A stretch of DNA of 36,489 nt from JBHELG01 sp046263195 (GTDB lineage Bacteria > Actinomycetota > Nitriliruptoria > Nitriliruptorales > JAHWKO01), in the NCBI GenBank assembly GCA_046263195.1, contig JBHELG010000074.1, positions 1-36,489 on the forward strand, read 5' to 3'. This document shows positions 14,199-22,899 of this stretch, piece after piece; position 1 is the stretch's first letter, and each line of letters opens with the position of its first letter. The translations under genes and the position numbers were made by a program. Below the pieces are notes generated by a model. It was not told the DNA's origin, ran no database searches, and worked only from the letters and a program-made list of their open reading frames with translations.

Positions 14199-15869
14199 AT
14201 GGCGAACTGGGTCGGCAGCCTGCTGTTCGTACTCGCCATCGCTGTCGCAATCGGACTGCACGAGTGGGGCCACTTCGTCACCGCCCGATGGTTTGGGATG
14301 CGCGCCGAGCGTTTCTTCCTCGGCTTTGGCCCGACCCTCTGGTCGATCCGTCCCGGCGAGACCGAGTACGGCATAAAAGCGCTGCCCTTGGGGGGGTTCG
14401 TCCGAATCGCCGGAATGTCGATCGGGGACATCCGCCAGCCTCCGGTGGCTGAGGCGGTGTTCGACCCTGAAATGGTCGCGGCCGAGCGGCGGCAAACCGC
14501 CGACGGGCCGGGGCGGGAGGACCGTTTCGTTGTCCCCGCCGCTCACGTGTCCACAGTCCCGACCGCGTCCTGGCACAGACTCGACGACGAACTCGCTCGG
14601 CGGGGGGTGCCCGAGGTAGATCGTCGCTGGCTCGTCACCGAGACCGTGCGCCGCGCCGATCCGGACGCGGGCTTGAAGGAGGTCGCCGAGCTTTTCACCA
14701 TTCTCGCCGCCGAGCGCTTGACCGATACGGGGCGTGTCGGTGACCTGCGCCACCGTGTGCTCCAAGGCGACGCCGGACGCTTCTTCCACGACCGGCCCGC
14801 CTGGCAGCGGGCAGTTGTGCTCGTCGCCGGCTCGACCATGCACTTCGTTCAGGCGATCGTGATCTTGTTCGTCGCCCTCTGGGCCTTCGGGGTTCACTGG
14901 ATCCCCACCGTCGACACGGTCCTGCCGGGCTCCCCCGCCTACGACGCGGGGCTGCGGCCCGGAGATCGCATCGTTGCCGTCGAGGGTGTCGCCGTCAGCA
15001 GCTTCGAGGAGGCGAGATCGGTTATCTCCGCCCATCCCGGCGAGCCCCTCAGACTCACTGTCGCAGGACAGGGAGCGGTACGCCATATCCGACTCACTCC
15101 CGCCATCGCCGTCGGCCCACTCGAGCCCGGCTCTCCCCTCGCCTCGTCGGGGCTCGAGCCCCAAGACCGGCTGGTAGCAATCGCGGGTCAGCCGGTTGAT
15201 GTGCGCTCCGAACTCGAGGCGGCCAGCCGTCGGGGGGGTCAGGTACCGGTGACCGTGGAACGTGCACAGGCAACCGGCGAGCGGGTGGTTTTCGAGATCA
15301 GCTTGCCGGCCGAGCTCCTTGACGACGTGGCCGAGCACGTGACCGGGCTCGCGGGTTTCGTACCGGCCCGAGCGCGACTCGGCCCACTCCAAGCGGCGAA
15401 GGCGACGATAGTGGGTGAGAGCAGCTTTCCCATGATCGTGAAGATGACCTTCGTGGGAATCGCCGCCGTGTTCGGACCGGAAGGTTTGGCGAGCCTTCCC
15501 GGTCAGCTGGCGGGTGGGGAGCGCGATCCTGCAGGAGGCGCGTCGCTTGTGGGGGCCACCCTCATCGCGGGACAGGGGATGTCCCAGTCAGGGCTGTACT
15601 TCCTGCTCGTACTCATCGCGTCGCTGAACGTCTTCATCGGTGTCGCTAACCTCGCCCCGCTGCCACCCCTCGACGGTGGTCACCTCGCCGTTCTCCTGGT
15701 CGAGCGGGCGGTGAACGCCGTTCGCGCCCTGCTCGGCCGCGAGCCTGATTACCGCGTCGACCCTCGCACGGTCACAGCGATTGCCGTCCCGGTGATCGTC
15801 TTTCTCAGCCTGGTATTCCTGACCTTCTTGGTCCTCGATATCACCAACCCCTTGCGCCTGCCTCAATAG
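14199..15869 (+). CDS. rseP: Site-2 protease family zinc metalloprotease (M50, RseP/Rip1-like) with large cytoplasmic insertion and tandem PDZ
   Basis: Intramembrane protease of the RseP/Rip1 group, which cleaves membrane-bound anti-sigma factors and signal-peptide remnants. The HEWGH zinc site is at residues 21-25 in the first membrane helix, followed by GIKALPLGGFVRIAGM. The second metal-ligand motif NLAPLPPLDGGHL is at about 484-496 in the third membrane helix. Two PDZ-like stretches follow one another (SPAYDAGLRPGDRIVAVEG, SPLASSGLEPQDRLVAIAG). Between the GGFVRIAGM loop and the second helix there is an insertion (about residues 75-195) where relatives have 20-25 residues. The usual AGPxxN of the second helix reads AGSTMH. 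Length is 556 against about 400-440 in relatives. The order dxr-rseP-ispG is the usual one. Confidence 0.92.
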   Translation: MANWVGSLLFVLAIAVAIGLHEWGHFVTARWFGMRAERFFLGFGPTLWSIRPGETEYGIKALPLGGFVRIAGMSIGDIRQPPVAEAVFDPEMVAAERRQTADGPGREDRFVVPAAHVSTVPTASWHRLDDELARRGVPEVDRRWLVTETVRRADPDAGLKEVAELFTILAAERLTDTGRVGDLRHRVLQGDAGRFFHDRPAWQRAVVLVAGSTMHFVQAIVILFVALWAFGVHWIPTVDTVLPGSPAYDAGLRPGDRIVAVEGVAVSSFEEARSVISAHPGEPLRLTVAGQGAVRHIRLTPAIAVGPLEPGSPLASSGLEPQDRLVAIAGQPVDVRSELEAASRRGGQVPVTVERAQATGERVVFEISLPAELLDDVAEHVTGLAGFVPARARLGPLQAAKATIVGESSFPMIVKMTFVGIAAVFGPEGLASLPGQLAGGERDPAGGASLVGATLIAGQGMSQSGLYFLLVLIASLNVFIGVANLAPLPPLDGGHLAVLLVERAVNAVRALLGREPDYRVDPRTVTAIAVPVIVFLSLVFLTFLVLDITNPLRLPQ

Positions 15870-16034
15870 GCAGAGCAGGGGCAGGAAGCGCGGACCGCCT
15901 CAGCGATCTCTCTGCGCCGTGGCTCACTTACCTGCGACCCCCGCCTCCCTTCGGGAATCAGCCTGGGCGCTGTCTCGGGCAGGTCAGAGGGCGGTCGCTC
16001 TTCCTGTACGCTCGAACCCCGGTGAGGAGCGTTC

Positions 16035-17240
16035 GTGAACCTTGGTCTTCCACTCCACGTCGGAACACCAGCGGTCGTTCCCTCCCCGGTCCCGGTTGCC
16101 CACCGGGCAGGCCTGGCAGCCCCCCGACGTCGCAGAACCCGCCAGATAACCGTGGGACGGGTGCCGGTCGGCAGCGACCATCCGATCCCGGTGCAATCGA
16201 TGACCACGACGCCCACTTACATGATCGACGCCACCCTGCAGCAGATTGCGGCGTTGCAGGCGGCGGGCTGCGATCTGGTGCGGGTGGCATGCCCCCGTCA
16301 GGAAGATGCCGACGCGCTCCCGGTGATCGCCGCGAAGAGCCGGATCCCTGTCATCGCCGATATCCACTTCCAGTGGAAATATGCGGTACAGGCCATCGAA
16401 GCCGGCTGCGCCGGCGTTCGTATCAACCCGGGCAACATCCGCAAGCACGACAAGGTGAAGGTCATCGGCGACCTGGCGAACCAGGCAGGTTGCGCCATCC
16501 GCATCGGCGTGAACGGTGGATCGCTCGAGGACGTCCTGATGCACAAACACGGAGGCGTCACACCGGGGGCGATGGTCGAGTCCGCCCTCAACGAGGTGCG
16601 GCTCCTCGAGGAGGTCGGGTTCTACAACACGAAGATCTCCGTGAAGCACTCCGACCCCTGGGTCATGATCGAGACGTATCGGTTGCTCGCGACGCAGTGC
16701 GAGTATCCGCTCCACCTCGGGGTGACCGAGGCTGGCCCTCCGAAGACCGGCGTCGTGAAGTCGGTGGTTGGCATCGGCACATTGCTGGCGGAGGGCATCG
16801 GGGACACGATCCGGGTGTCGTTGTCGGCCGATCCTGTCGAGGAAGTCAAGACGGGCATCGCGATCCTCGAGGCCCTTCACCTGCGAGAGCGAGGACTCGA
16901 CGTCGTGTCCTGCCCTTCCTGCGGGCGAGCGGAGGTGGATGTCTACACCCTCGCCGAGTCGGTGCAGGCCGAACTCGACGCCATTGATGTGCCCCTGCGG
17001 GTGGCGGTCATGGGCTGCGTCGTCAATGGCCCGGGCGAAGCACGCGAGGCCGACATCGGTATCGCCGCGGGGCGGGGGAAGGGCCAGATCATCCGACGAG
17101 GGCAGGTCATCGCCACGGTACGGGAAGAGGACCTCGTCGAGGCCATCGTCCACTTCGCCCGTGAGTTGGCAGAAGAGATCCGAGCCGAACGCGCCGCCGG
17201 CGGGTCGCAGCCGAGCGAAGCCTCATCGGCCCCCGCCTGA
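16035..17240 (+). CDS. ispG: 4-hydroxy-3-methylbut-2-enyl diphosphate synthase (HMBPP synthase, IspG/GcpE)
   Basis: 4Fe-4S enzyme of the MEP pathway that converts MEcPP to HMBPP. It has the family TIM-barrel start PIPVQSMTTTPTYMID, then RINPGNIRKHDKVK and IGVNGGSLE. The cluster ligands are SCPSCGR and MGCVVNGPGEA near the C-terminus. The GTG at 16035 gives 401 residues, with about 35 extra residues before the conserved VGRVPVGSDHP. The preceding 165-base gap after rseP contains a TACGCT hexamer (16007-16012) that could serve as a -10, so it may have its own promoter. It partners functionally with dxr. Confidence 0.96.
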   Translation: MNLGLPLHVGTPAVVPSPVPVAHRAGLAAPRRRRTRQITVGRVPVGSDHPIPVQSMTTTPTYMIDATLQQIAALQAAGCDLVRVACPRQEDADALPVIAAKSRIPVIADIHFQWKYAVQAIEAGCAGVRINPGNIRKHDKVKVIGDLANQAGCAIRIGVNGGSLEDVLMHKHGGVTPGAMVESALNEVRLLEEVGFYNTKISVKHSDPWVMIETYRLLATQCEYPLHLGVTEAGPPKTGVVKSVVGIGTLLAEGIGDTIRVSLSADPVEEVKTGIAILEALHLRERGLDVVSCPSCGRAEVDVYTLAESVQAELDAIDVPLRVAVMGCVVNGPGEAREADIGIAAGRGKGQIIRRGQVIATVREEDLVEAIVHFARELAEEIRAERAAGGSQPSEASSAPA

Positions 17241-17630
17241 GGACGAACAGGCCCAAGACCGCTCTACGACCTCCACCCCACACTCAGGCCTCCCATCCCC
17301 CGCTGGATGATCTGATGGCTACACGGCCCTCATGGAGAGCCACCGAGGGCTGGTGGCAGCCTCCAACGTGCTCTGCTACCCTTCCTCTGGTCGGGAGTGG
17401 GCGCAATGCGCCCACTCCCCGCGGTTACGGGCCGTTGCGTCGCGACGAAGGCGCGCAGGAGACGGTGCGCTGGAGCGTTGCGGGACGGGGCCCGCCACTC
17501 GAGAAGATGAGGCGTCCAAGCCACGGCCGGCCCCGAGGGCCGGCCGTTCGTGCGAACGGAGGAGCGCGCCACGGCGGAAGGACTCCTAGACAGGAAAGCC
17601 GGGACGAGACGCGGAGAGCGGGAGGTGGTG
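17241..17630 (+). promoter_or_regulatory. Structured leader of the rimP-nusA-infB operon
   Basis: A 390-base stretch without a convincing gene. TACCCT at 17377-17382 fits a -10. Just after the expected start is a 27-base hairpin (17393-17419) with arms GGGAGTGGGCGCA and TGCGCCCACTCCC. A second very strong hairpin (17523-17547) has arms ACGGCCGGCCC and GGGCCGGCCGT around CGA. Its 3' arm overlaps a third stem CGTTCG-TG-CGAACG (17545-17558), so the two exclude each other. No T-tract follows, so factor-independent termination is not evident. The layout suits attenuation or a protein-sensing leader, which is inference. An ORF extension back to GTG 17550 is unlikely. Confidence 0.5.
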
Positions 17631-18110
17631 ATGGCGAGTCGGATGGAGGGTGAGAGTCAACTCGTCGCATCCTTGACCGGGCTCGTCGAACCTCTGGTCG
17701 TCGGACGAGGGCTGGAGCTGGTCGGCCTCGAGGTGAAGGGCTACCCGGGCCGGCGACTCGTGCGACTGGTCGTGGATGCGGAGAAGGGCGTCGACGTCGA
17801 GTCCTGCGCCGAACTGTCCCGCCGCGTGAGCGCTGTCCTCGACGACAACGACTCCATACCAAGCAGCTACACGCTCCAAGTGACTTCACCTGGGATCGAG
17901 CGTCCGCTCCGTACACCGCGGGACTTCGCGCGCAACGTCGGCCGTGCCGTCCGGATCTGGACTCGGCCGCTCGAAGACGGCCGACGTGAGGAGCTAGCCG
18001 GCGTTGTCACGGCCGTGAGCGAGGAAACGGTGACCTTGGCCGCGAAGGGGGCCGAGGTGGCGCTTGAGTTGGCGGATGTCGATCTGGGCCGAGTCCAACT
18101 GCCATGGTAA
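17631..18110 (+). CDS. rimP: Ribosome maturation factor RimP
   Basis: Assists assembly of the 30S subunit. The start is the ATG at 17631, with GGGAGG ideally spaced upstream, giving 159 residues. Family features: LVEPLVVGRGLELVGLEVKG, the VVDAEKGVDVESCAELSRRVSAVLD segment, and the signature YTLQVTSPGIERPLRTPRDF before a C-terminal SH3-like barrel. It opens the nusA-infB operon as in most bacteria. In-frame GTG codons at 17625 and 17628 are possible alternative starts. Confidence 0.93.
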   Translation: MASRMEGESQLVASLTGLVEPLVVGRGLELVGLEVKGYPGRRLVRLVVDAEKGVDVESCAELSRRVSAVLDDNDSIPSSYTLQVTSPGIERPLRTPRDFARNVGRAVRIWTRPLEDGRREELAGVVTAVSEETVTLAAKGAEVALELADVDLGRVQLPW

Positions 18111-18146
18111 TGGAGGCGGAGAGCGGTAGAGCGGAGGAGCGGCTTT

Positions 18147-18206
18147 GGAGCGGGAGAGTTTCTGGCTGCCGAAGAGAGCGACGGAGGCAGTGGGACTGGT
18201 AGACAG
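18147..18206 (+). repeat. Intergenic repeat module C, upstream of nusA (hairpin-less relative of copy B)
   Basis: The second half (18171-18206) aligns with 19901-19938 upstream of infB over about 38 columns, sharing GCGACGGAGGCAG, GGGAC and a TA(A)GACAG motif that ends 16 bases before the start codon in both. The first half, CGGGAGAGTTTCTGGCTGCC, resembles CGGGAGCGTCTTGGCTTGCC of copy B. The 36-base hairpin segment present in copy B is absent here. Confidence 0.5.
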
Positions 18207-18222
18207 AGCCCGGAGGGACTGA

Positions 18223-19359
18223 ATGAAGGTCGACATCGAGGCCCTGCGACAGATCGAGCGTGAGAAGGGCATCAGCTTCACAACTGTGGTCGAAGCGTTC
18301 GAGACCGCGCTTGCCTCGGCTTACAAGCGCTCTCCGCACGCGACCGGGGACGAGGCCCGCGTCACGGTCGATCGGATCACGGGCAACATCACCCTCTACG
18401 CCCAGCAGCTCGACGACGAGGGCAACATCGTCTCGGAGTGGGTCGAAGAGCCGAGCGACTTCGGCCGCATCGTCGCCCAGACCGCCAAGCAGGTTCTGCT
18501 CCAGAGACTGCGCGAGGCCGAGCGAGAGATGACCTACGGAGAGTACGTCGGGCGGGAAGGTGACATCATCACCGGGATCATTTCCCAACAAGGAAACGTC
18601 ACCCTGCTCGATCTAGGCCGGACCGAGGCACTACTCCCGTACGGCGAGCAGGTGCCGAACGAGCGGCTCGTTCACGGCGCCCACGTCAGAGCTCTCGTCA
18701 TCGAGGTCCGTCGGCAACAGAAGGGTGCCCAGATCATTGCCTCACGCACCCACCCTGGTTTCGTGGCCGCGCTTTTCGCCCTCGAGGTGCCCGAAATCGA
18801 GGAGGGCATCGTCGATATCAAGGGCATCGCGCGCGAGGCCGGCTACCGCACGAAGGTGGCGGTCGCCTCGAACGATGCGGCGGTCGATCCGGTAGGTGCC
18901 TGCGTCGGACCCCAGGGTTCGCGGGTCCGGGCCGTGATGCAGGAGCTTCACAACCAGGGTCTGGAGAAGATCGATATCGTTCCCTGGGCAGCGGAGCCCG
19001 AAAAGCTCGTGGCGAACGCTCTCTCACCGGCGAAGGTCAGCAACGTCTACCTCTATCCCGACGAGGCGACCGCGATGGTGATCGTCCCGGACTATCAGCT
19101 CTCGCTCGCCATCGGTCGGGAGGGGCAGAATGCGCGGCTTGCGGCTCGACTGACGGGATGGCGCATCGACATCAAGAGCGAGTCTCAGTTCGCGGAAGAG
19201 CAGCGCACGTTCCAGCAGGCGTTCGAGGCCGGTCTGGTCGACGAGTACGGACGTCCTCTGACCAAGGAGGGCGAGGCAGCCGTGGCAGCAGCCCGTGAGG
19301 CGGCGGAGAGTGCGCGGCAGCGGGCGCTCGACGACGAGGAGGCGGTCGACTCCGCGTGA
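18223..19359 (+). CDS. nusA: Transcription termination/antitermination factor NusA
   Basis: RNA polymerase-associated factor for pausing, termination and rRNA antitermination. 378 residues, the short actinobacterial form without the C-terminal acidic repeats of E. coli. Domains: N-terminal RNAP-binding domain (1-110, EKGISFTTVVEAFETALASAYKR), S1 (about 110-170, GDIITGIISQQGNVTLLDLG), KH1 (about 205-260, containing VGPQGSRV), and KH2 (about 285-340, LAIGREGQNARLAARLTGW). A short charged tail follows. Start ATG 18223 has CCCGGAGGGACTGA upstream. It lies between rimP and ylxR. Confidence 0.97.
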   Translation: MKVDIEALRQIEREKGISFTTVVEAFETALASAYKRSPHATGDEARVTVDRITGNITLYAQQLDDEGNIVSEWVEEPSDFGRIVAQTAKQVLLQRLREAEREMTYGEYVGREGDIITGIISQQGNVTLLDLGRTEALLPYGEQVPNERLVHGAHVRALVIEVRRQQKGAQIIASRTHPGFVAALFALEVPEIEEGIVDIKGIAREAGYRTKVAVASNDAAVDPVGACVGPQGSRVRAVMQELHNQGLEKIDIVPWAAEPEKLVANALSPAKVSNVYLYPDEATAMVIVPDYQLSLAIGREGQNARLAARLTGWRIDIKSESQFAEEQRTFQQAFEAGLVDEYGRPLTKEGEAAVAAAREAAESARQRALDDEEAVDSA

Positions 19360-19499
19360 CCTCGGCTGTCGGTCGAGAGTCGCATGGAGCGGTCTTGAAG
19401 GTTCAGAAGGGTCGTGACCGGTGGGGCCCGTAAGAGATTCAGAGTGCGACGGGGCGGCCTTCCCGGGAAGTGCAGCGATCACAGAGGGAGGTAGGCTGA

Positions 19500-19790
19500 G
19501 TGGCCCATACGCCGATCCGCATGTGCGTCGCGTGCCGCCGTCGCCGGCCACGACATGAGCTTGTGAGGATCGTTGCGGGTCCTGAAGGGGTCCGGCTCGA
19601 TAGGCAGGGAGGGCTTCCTGGCCGAGGTGCCTATGTCTGTCGGGACCCGGCATGCATCGAGGCCGCAAGACGTCGGGGTGCGCGCGTGGTACGGCAGGCG
19701 CTGCAGGTGGAAGATGAGTACGAGGTGGTGTCCGTCCTGGCAGTGATCAGCGAGAGCCAGGCTGTGACTCCGAAGGAGCAGGAAGCGTGA
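19500..19790 (+). CDS. ylxR: YlxR family RNA-binding protein
   Basis: Small protein of the YlxR/DUF448 family, encoded between nusA and infB in many bacteria. The 96 residues include the family N-terminus RMCVACRRRRPRHELVRIV, the GGLPGRGAYVCRDPACIEAA motif, and a basic surface suited to RNA. Family members are reported to bind RNA or affect RNase P, but the role in this organism is unknown. The GTG start at 19500 follows GGGAGGTAGGCTGA. The C-terminal 20 residues are poorly conserved. The 140-base gap upstream contains GGAGCGGTCTTG, faintly like the dispersed repeat. Confidence 0.9.
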   Translation: MAHTPIRMCVACRRRRPRHELVRIVAGPEGVRLDRQGGLPGRGAYVCRDPACIEAARRRGARVVRQALQVEDEYEVVSVLAVISESQAVTPKEQEA

Positions 19791-19845
19791 GCGGCGCCCA
19801 GTGGGAGCGACGCGAGAGGAGCTGTCTCAGGTTTCCCGGGAGACC

Positions 19846-19938
19846 GGGAGCGTCTTGGCTTGCCCGGGGAAGGGCCGCAGGCCCGACGGGCGGAGAGATG
19901 GAAGACGCGACGGAGGCAGGCGGGACCAGCTAAGACAG
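19846..19938 (+). repeat. Dispersed hairpin repeat, copy B (upstream of infB)
   Basis: Positions 19846-19893 match copy A (1277-1325). The structure is an outer stem GCCCG/CGGGC enclosing an inner stem GGGCC-GCA-GGCCC. The flank 19901-19938 matches module C upstream of nusA. Core fragments recur in the bioB leader (4701-4715) and inside ribF (26577-26603), both on the minus strand. Being within the operon, it would be transcribed as RNA between ylxR and infB. Confidence 0.65.
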
Positions 19939-19954
19939 CGACGGAGATGGTCAA

Positions 19955-22804
19955 GTGAGTGACAAGGTTCGGGTTTATGAGCTGGCTAAGGAGAGCGGAC
20001 TCCAGAACAAGGAGGTACTGCGTCGTCTAGCCGAGCTCGGCGTTGACGCGGCCAGCCACTCCTCCTCCATCAGCGATGCTGAGGCGAACCGCTTCCGCGA
20101 GTCGTTGGGACGACGTCCCGCGGATCACCAGCAAGATGAGCGGCGCCGCCGAGAAGAGGCCGCTCGGCTCGTCGAGATCGACCTGCGATCCGTCGCTCCG
20201 CCTGAACGCAAGAAAGCCGCCAAGGTCCTGCCGCCGCACCTGCGTGCCCAGCAAGCTGCCGAGGCGCCCCGCTTGTCGACCCAGCTCGGCGAAACGCCCG
20301 CCACACCGCCACCGCCGGCCCAGCCGCTGACGCCACAGCCTTCCGCCGCAGTGGCACCTGACGTCCAGGCGCCAGCCGAGGCGGCCGCATCGGCCGCACC
20401 GCCGGCCGAGTCTCCGGCACAGACTGCACCCGCGGCACCGCCAGCAGCCGTTGCGCCCCCAACGGACATCCCATCGCAGACCTCCACGCCGCCTCAAACA
20501 ACTCAGCGGATGCCTGGAGCTCCGCCGCCGCCCACCCCTCTCGGGGCCACACCGCCGCGGCCAGCCGCTGCCCCCGGAAGCCGCATGCCTGGTGCACCAC
20601 CGGCTCCGAACGTCAGCGGTCAAGTGAGGGCCCGTAGGGTGGTCGAGCCGGCCTTGCCCCAGGAGGGCAGCGGTCGTCGCAGCATTCCGCCACCGCTGCG
20701 CCCCGCGCCGGGGCGTCGTCCCAGCGAGCCGGGCCGTGGCGGAGGCCCAGCTCGGCCCGGAGCACCGGCGCGTGGACGACCCGAATCCCCTTACCGGCAG
20801 GCGGTCGGCCGCGCGGCGCCGGGCGCTCCCTCCACACCCACGCGGGGCGCTCCCGCCACCCCCCCACCCGGGCCCGGTGCCCCCGGAGCGCCCGCCGGTC
20901 GTGGCGTCCCAGGCCGCGGAGCTCCTGCCCGCCGCAAGAAGAAGAAGGGCAAGCAGCAGCCTGAAGAGCACATCATCGACTTGAGGCCCCAGCAGCGGCG
21001 CGACGAGCCCCTGCACACGGACGTCGAGCACATAGACGTCCTCAGCGGCATCACGGTCGGAGAGCTGGCAAAGAAGCTCGCCGTGTCGGGGCCGGCGCTC
21101 GTGAAGATGCTCTTCAAGATGGGCGAGATGGTGACGGTGCAGCAGTCGCTGCCCGACGACATCGTGGAGATCGTCTGTGACGAGCTCGGCGTCGACGTCA
21201 GCTTCGTCAGCGAGGAAGAACTCGAGTTCGGGGTCGAGGAGCCCGATGAGTCGGGCGATCTCCAGTCCCGGCCTCCGGTCGTGACGGTCATGGGCCACGT
21301 CGACCACGGCAAGACGCTGCTCCTCGATGCGATCCGCGAGACCGACGTGGTGTCGCAGGAAGCCGGAGGCATCACGCAGCACATCGGTGCTTATCAGGTC
21401 CGCAGCCGTCACGCAGTCGAAGACGACAGGATGGCCGAGGACGGGCGACTCATCACCTTCATCGACACTCCCGGCCACGAGGCCTTCACCGCCATGCGGG
21501 CGCGTGGCGCCCAGATCACGGATATCGCCGTGCTCGTCGTCGCCGCCGACGACGGGGTCAAACCGCAGACGGTCGAGGCGGTCAACCATGCGAAGGCCGC
21601 CGACGTACCGATGGTCGTCGCGATCAACAAGGTCGACAAGCCTGATGCGAACCCCGACCGGGTCCGCAGTCAGCTGACGGAACACGGCCTGGTCGCCGAG
21701 GAGTACGGCGGCGACACGCCGATGGTCGAGGTGTCCGCGAAGACGGCGCAGGGAATCGACGACCTGCTCGAGATCATTCTGCTCCAAGCGGACATCATGG
21801 AACTGACGGCCAACCCGGATAAGCCGGCTCGGGGAAGGGTGGTCGAAGCCCACCTCGACAAGGGCCGCGGGCCGGTCGCGACCGTGCTCGTCCAGGCTGG
21901 GACGCTGCGGGTAGGCGATGTGGTCGTCGCGGGAATCGCCGATGGCAAGGTCCGGGCGATGTTCGACGAGAACGGCAACCCGGTGGAGGAGGCAGGGCCC
22001 TCTCGCCCCGTGCTCGTACTCGGCTGGCACGAGGTACCCGATGCAGGGGACGAGTTCCGGGTGGCCGAGGAGGAGCGAATCGCTCGCGACATCGCCGAGC
22101 GGCGGGCGGAGAGGCTTCGCCGTAAGGAGCTCGTGGAGCAGCAACGACCGAGGACGCTCGAGGATCTCGCGGCCGAGGTCGAGCGCGGGGAGGTGGCGAC
22201 CCTCAACCTCATCATCAAGGGCGACGTGTCCGGATCCGTGGAGGCCCTCGAAGATGCGCTCACGAAGCTGGAGATCCCCGACGTCGAGGTTCGGGTCGTT
22301 CACAAGGGCGTCGGCGCAGTGACCGAGAACGACGTCACACTGGCCGAAGCCTCGGATGGAATCATCGTGGCGTTCAACGTTCGGCCTGACGCGAACGCCC
22401 GTGAGGCCATCGAACGCAGCGGCGTGGATGTCCGTACGTACCGCATCATCTATGAGGCGATCGAGGACATCGAACGGGCCGTGAAGGGTCTGCTCGCGCC
22501 CGAGATGGAGGAAGTCAACATCGGCCAGGCCGAGGTGCGACAGATCTTCCGGGTCCCCCGGGTGGGATTCGTGTTCGGCAGCTTCATCCGGGATGGAGAG
22601 CTCCGCCGCGGCGTACCCGTGCGCGTCGTGCGCGAAGGAGTCGTCGTGGCTGAGGATCGGGTCGCCTCCCTGCGCCGCTTCAAGGACGATGTCCGCGAGG
22701 TGGCGGCAGGCTACGAATGCGGGATCGGGTTGGAACGCTTCCAGGACGTGAAAGTAGGCGACGTGCTCGAAGCGTTCGAACAGCGAGAGGTCGAGCGGGT
22801 CTGA
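19955..22804 (+). CDS. infB: Translation initiation factor IF-2
   Basis: GTPase that brings initiator tRNA to the ribosome. 949 residues. An IF2_N module at 1-50 (VRVYELAKESGLQNKEVLRRLAELG) is followed by a long Pro/Ala/Gly/Arg-rich linker (about 70-335). A second IF2_N module lies at about 361-420. The GTPase domain has G1 GHVDHGKT (about 447), DTPGHEAF, NKVDKP and a SAK motif. The C-terminal domains include LNLIIKGDVSGSVEAL and the end motif GYECGIGLERFQDVKVGDVLEAFE. GTG 19955 follows GGAGATGGTCAA. The linker is typical of high-GC actinobacteria and encodes near-repeats of RMPGAPP. Confidence 0.98.
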   Translation: MSDKVRVYELAKESGLQNKEVLRRLAELGVDAASHSSSISDAEANRFRESLGRRPADHQQDERRRREEAARLVEIDLRSVAPPERKKAAKVLPPHLRAQQAAEAPRLSTQLGETPATPPPPAQPLTPQPSAAVAPDVQAPAEAAASAAPPAESPAQTAPAAPPAAVAPPTDIPSQTSTPPQTTQRMPGAPPPPTPLGATPPRPAAAPGSRMPGAPPAPNVSGQVRARRVVEPALPQEGSGRRSIPPPLRPAPGRRPSEPGRGGGPARPGAPARGRPESPYRQAVGRAAPGAPSTPTRGAPATPPPGPGAPGAPAGRGVPGRGAPARRKKKKGKQQPEEHIIDLRPQQRRDEPLHTDVEHIDVLSGITVGELAKKLAVSGPALVKMLFKMGEMVTVQQSLPDDIVEIVCDELGVDVSFVSEEELEFGVEEPDESGDLQSRPPVVTVMGHVDHGKTLLLDAIRETDVVSQEAGGITQHIGAYQVRSRHAVEDDRMAEDGRLITFIDTPGHEAFTAMRARGAQITDIAVLVVAADDGVKPQTVEAVNHAKAADVPMVVAINKVDKPDANPDRVRSQLTEHGLVAEEYGGDTPMVEVSAKTAQGIDDLLEIILLQADIMELTANPDKPARGRVVEAHLDKGRGPVATVLVQAGTLRVGDVVVAGIADGKVRAMFDENGNPVEEAGPSRPVLVLGWHEVPDAGDEFRVAEEERIARDIAERRAERLRRKELVEQQRPRTLEDLAAEVERGEVATLNLIIKGDVSGSVEALEDALTKLEIPDVEVRVVHKGVGAVTENDVTLAEASDGIIVAFNVRPDANAREAIERSGVDVRTYRIIYEAIEDIERAVKGLLAPEMEEVNIGQAEVRQIFRVPRVGFVFGSFIRDGELRRGVPVRVVREGVVVAEDRVASLRRFKDDVREVAAGYECGIGLERFQDVKVGDVLEAFEQREVERV

Positions 22805-22899
22805 TAGGACGTCACGCGACCGGCGGGAGAAGGGACAGAAGCTGGCGCGAGGACGCGCCCTGACCGGCAGGGTTGCGCTAGACAGCTGGTGGAGGCCGG

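Noticed and set aside
14043..15392. 449-residue minus-strand open frame over dxr and rseP
   Set aside because: It spans two convincing plus-strand genes and shows no family motif.
15984..17153. 389-residue minus-strand open frame over ispG
   Set aside because: Antisense to a full-length IspG with all motifs; composition is His/Asp/Arg-rich as expected for a shadow frame.
20300..20930. Repetitive CCG/GCC-rich stretch, possible tandem repeat or CRISPR-like array
   Set aside because: It encodes the Pro/Ala/Gly linker of IF-2; there are no regular repeats with unique spacers.
20027..22303. 758-residue open frame on the minus strand across infB
   Set aside because: It lies antisense to the unmistakable IF-2 gene, has no recognisable domain, and is explained by the high-GC codon bias that keeps the opposite strand open.
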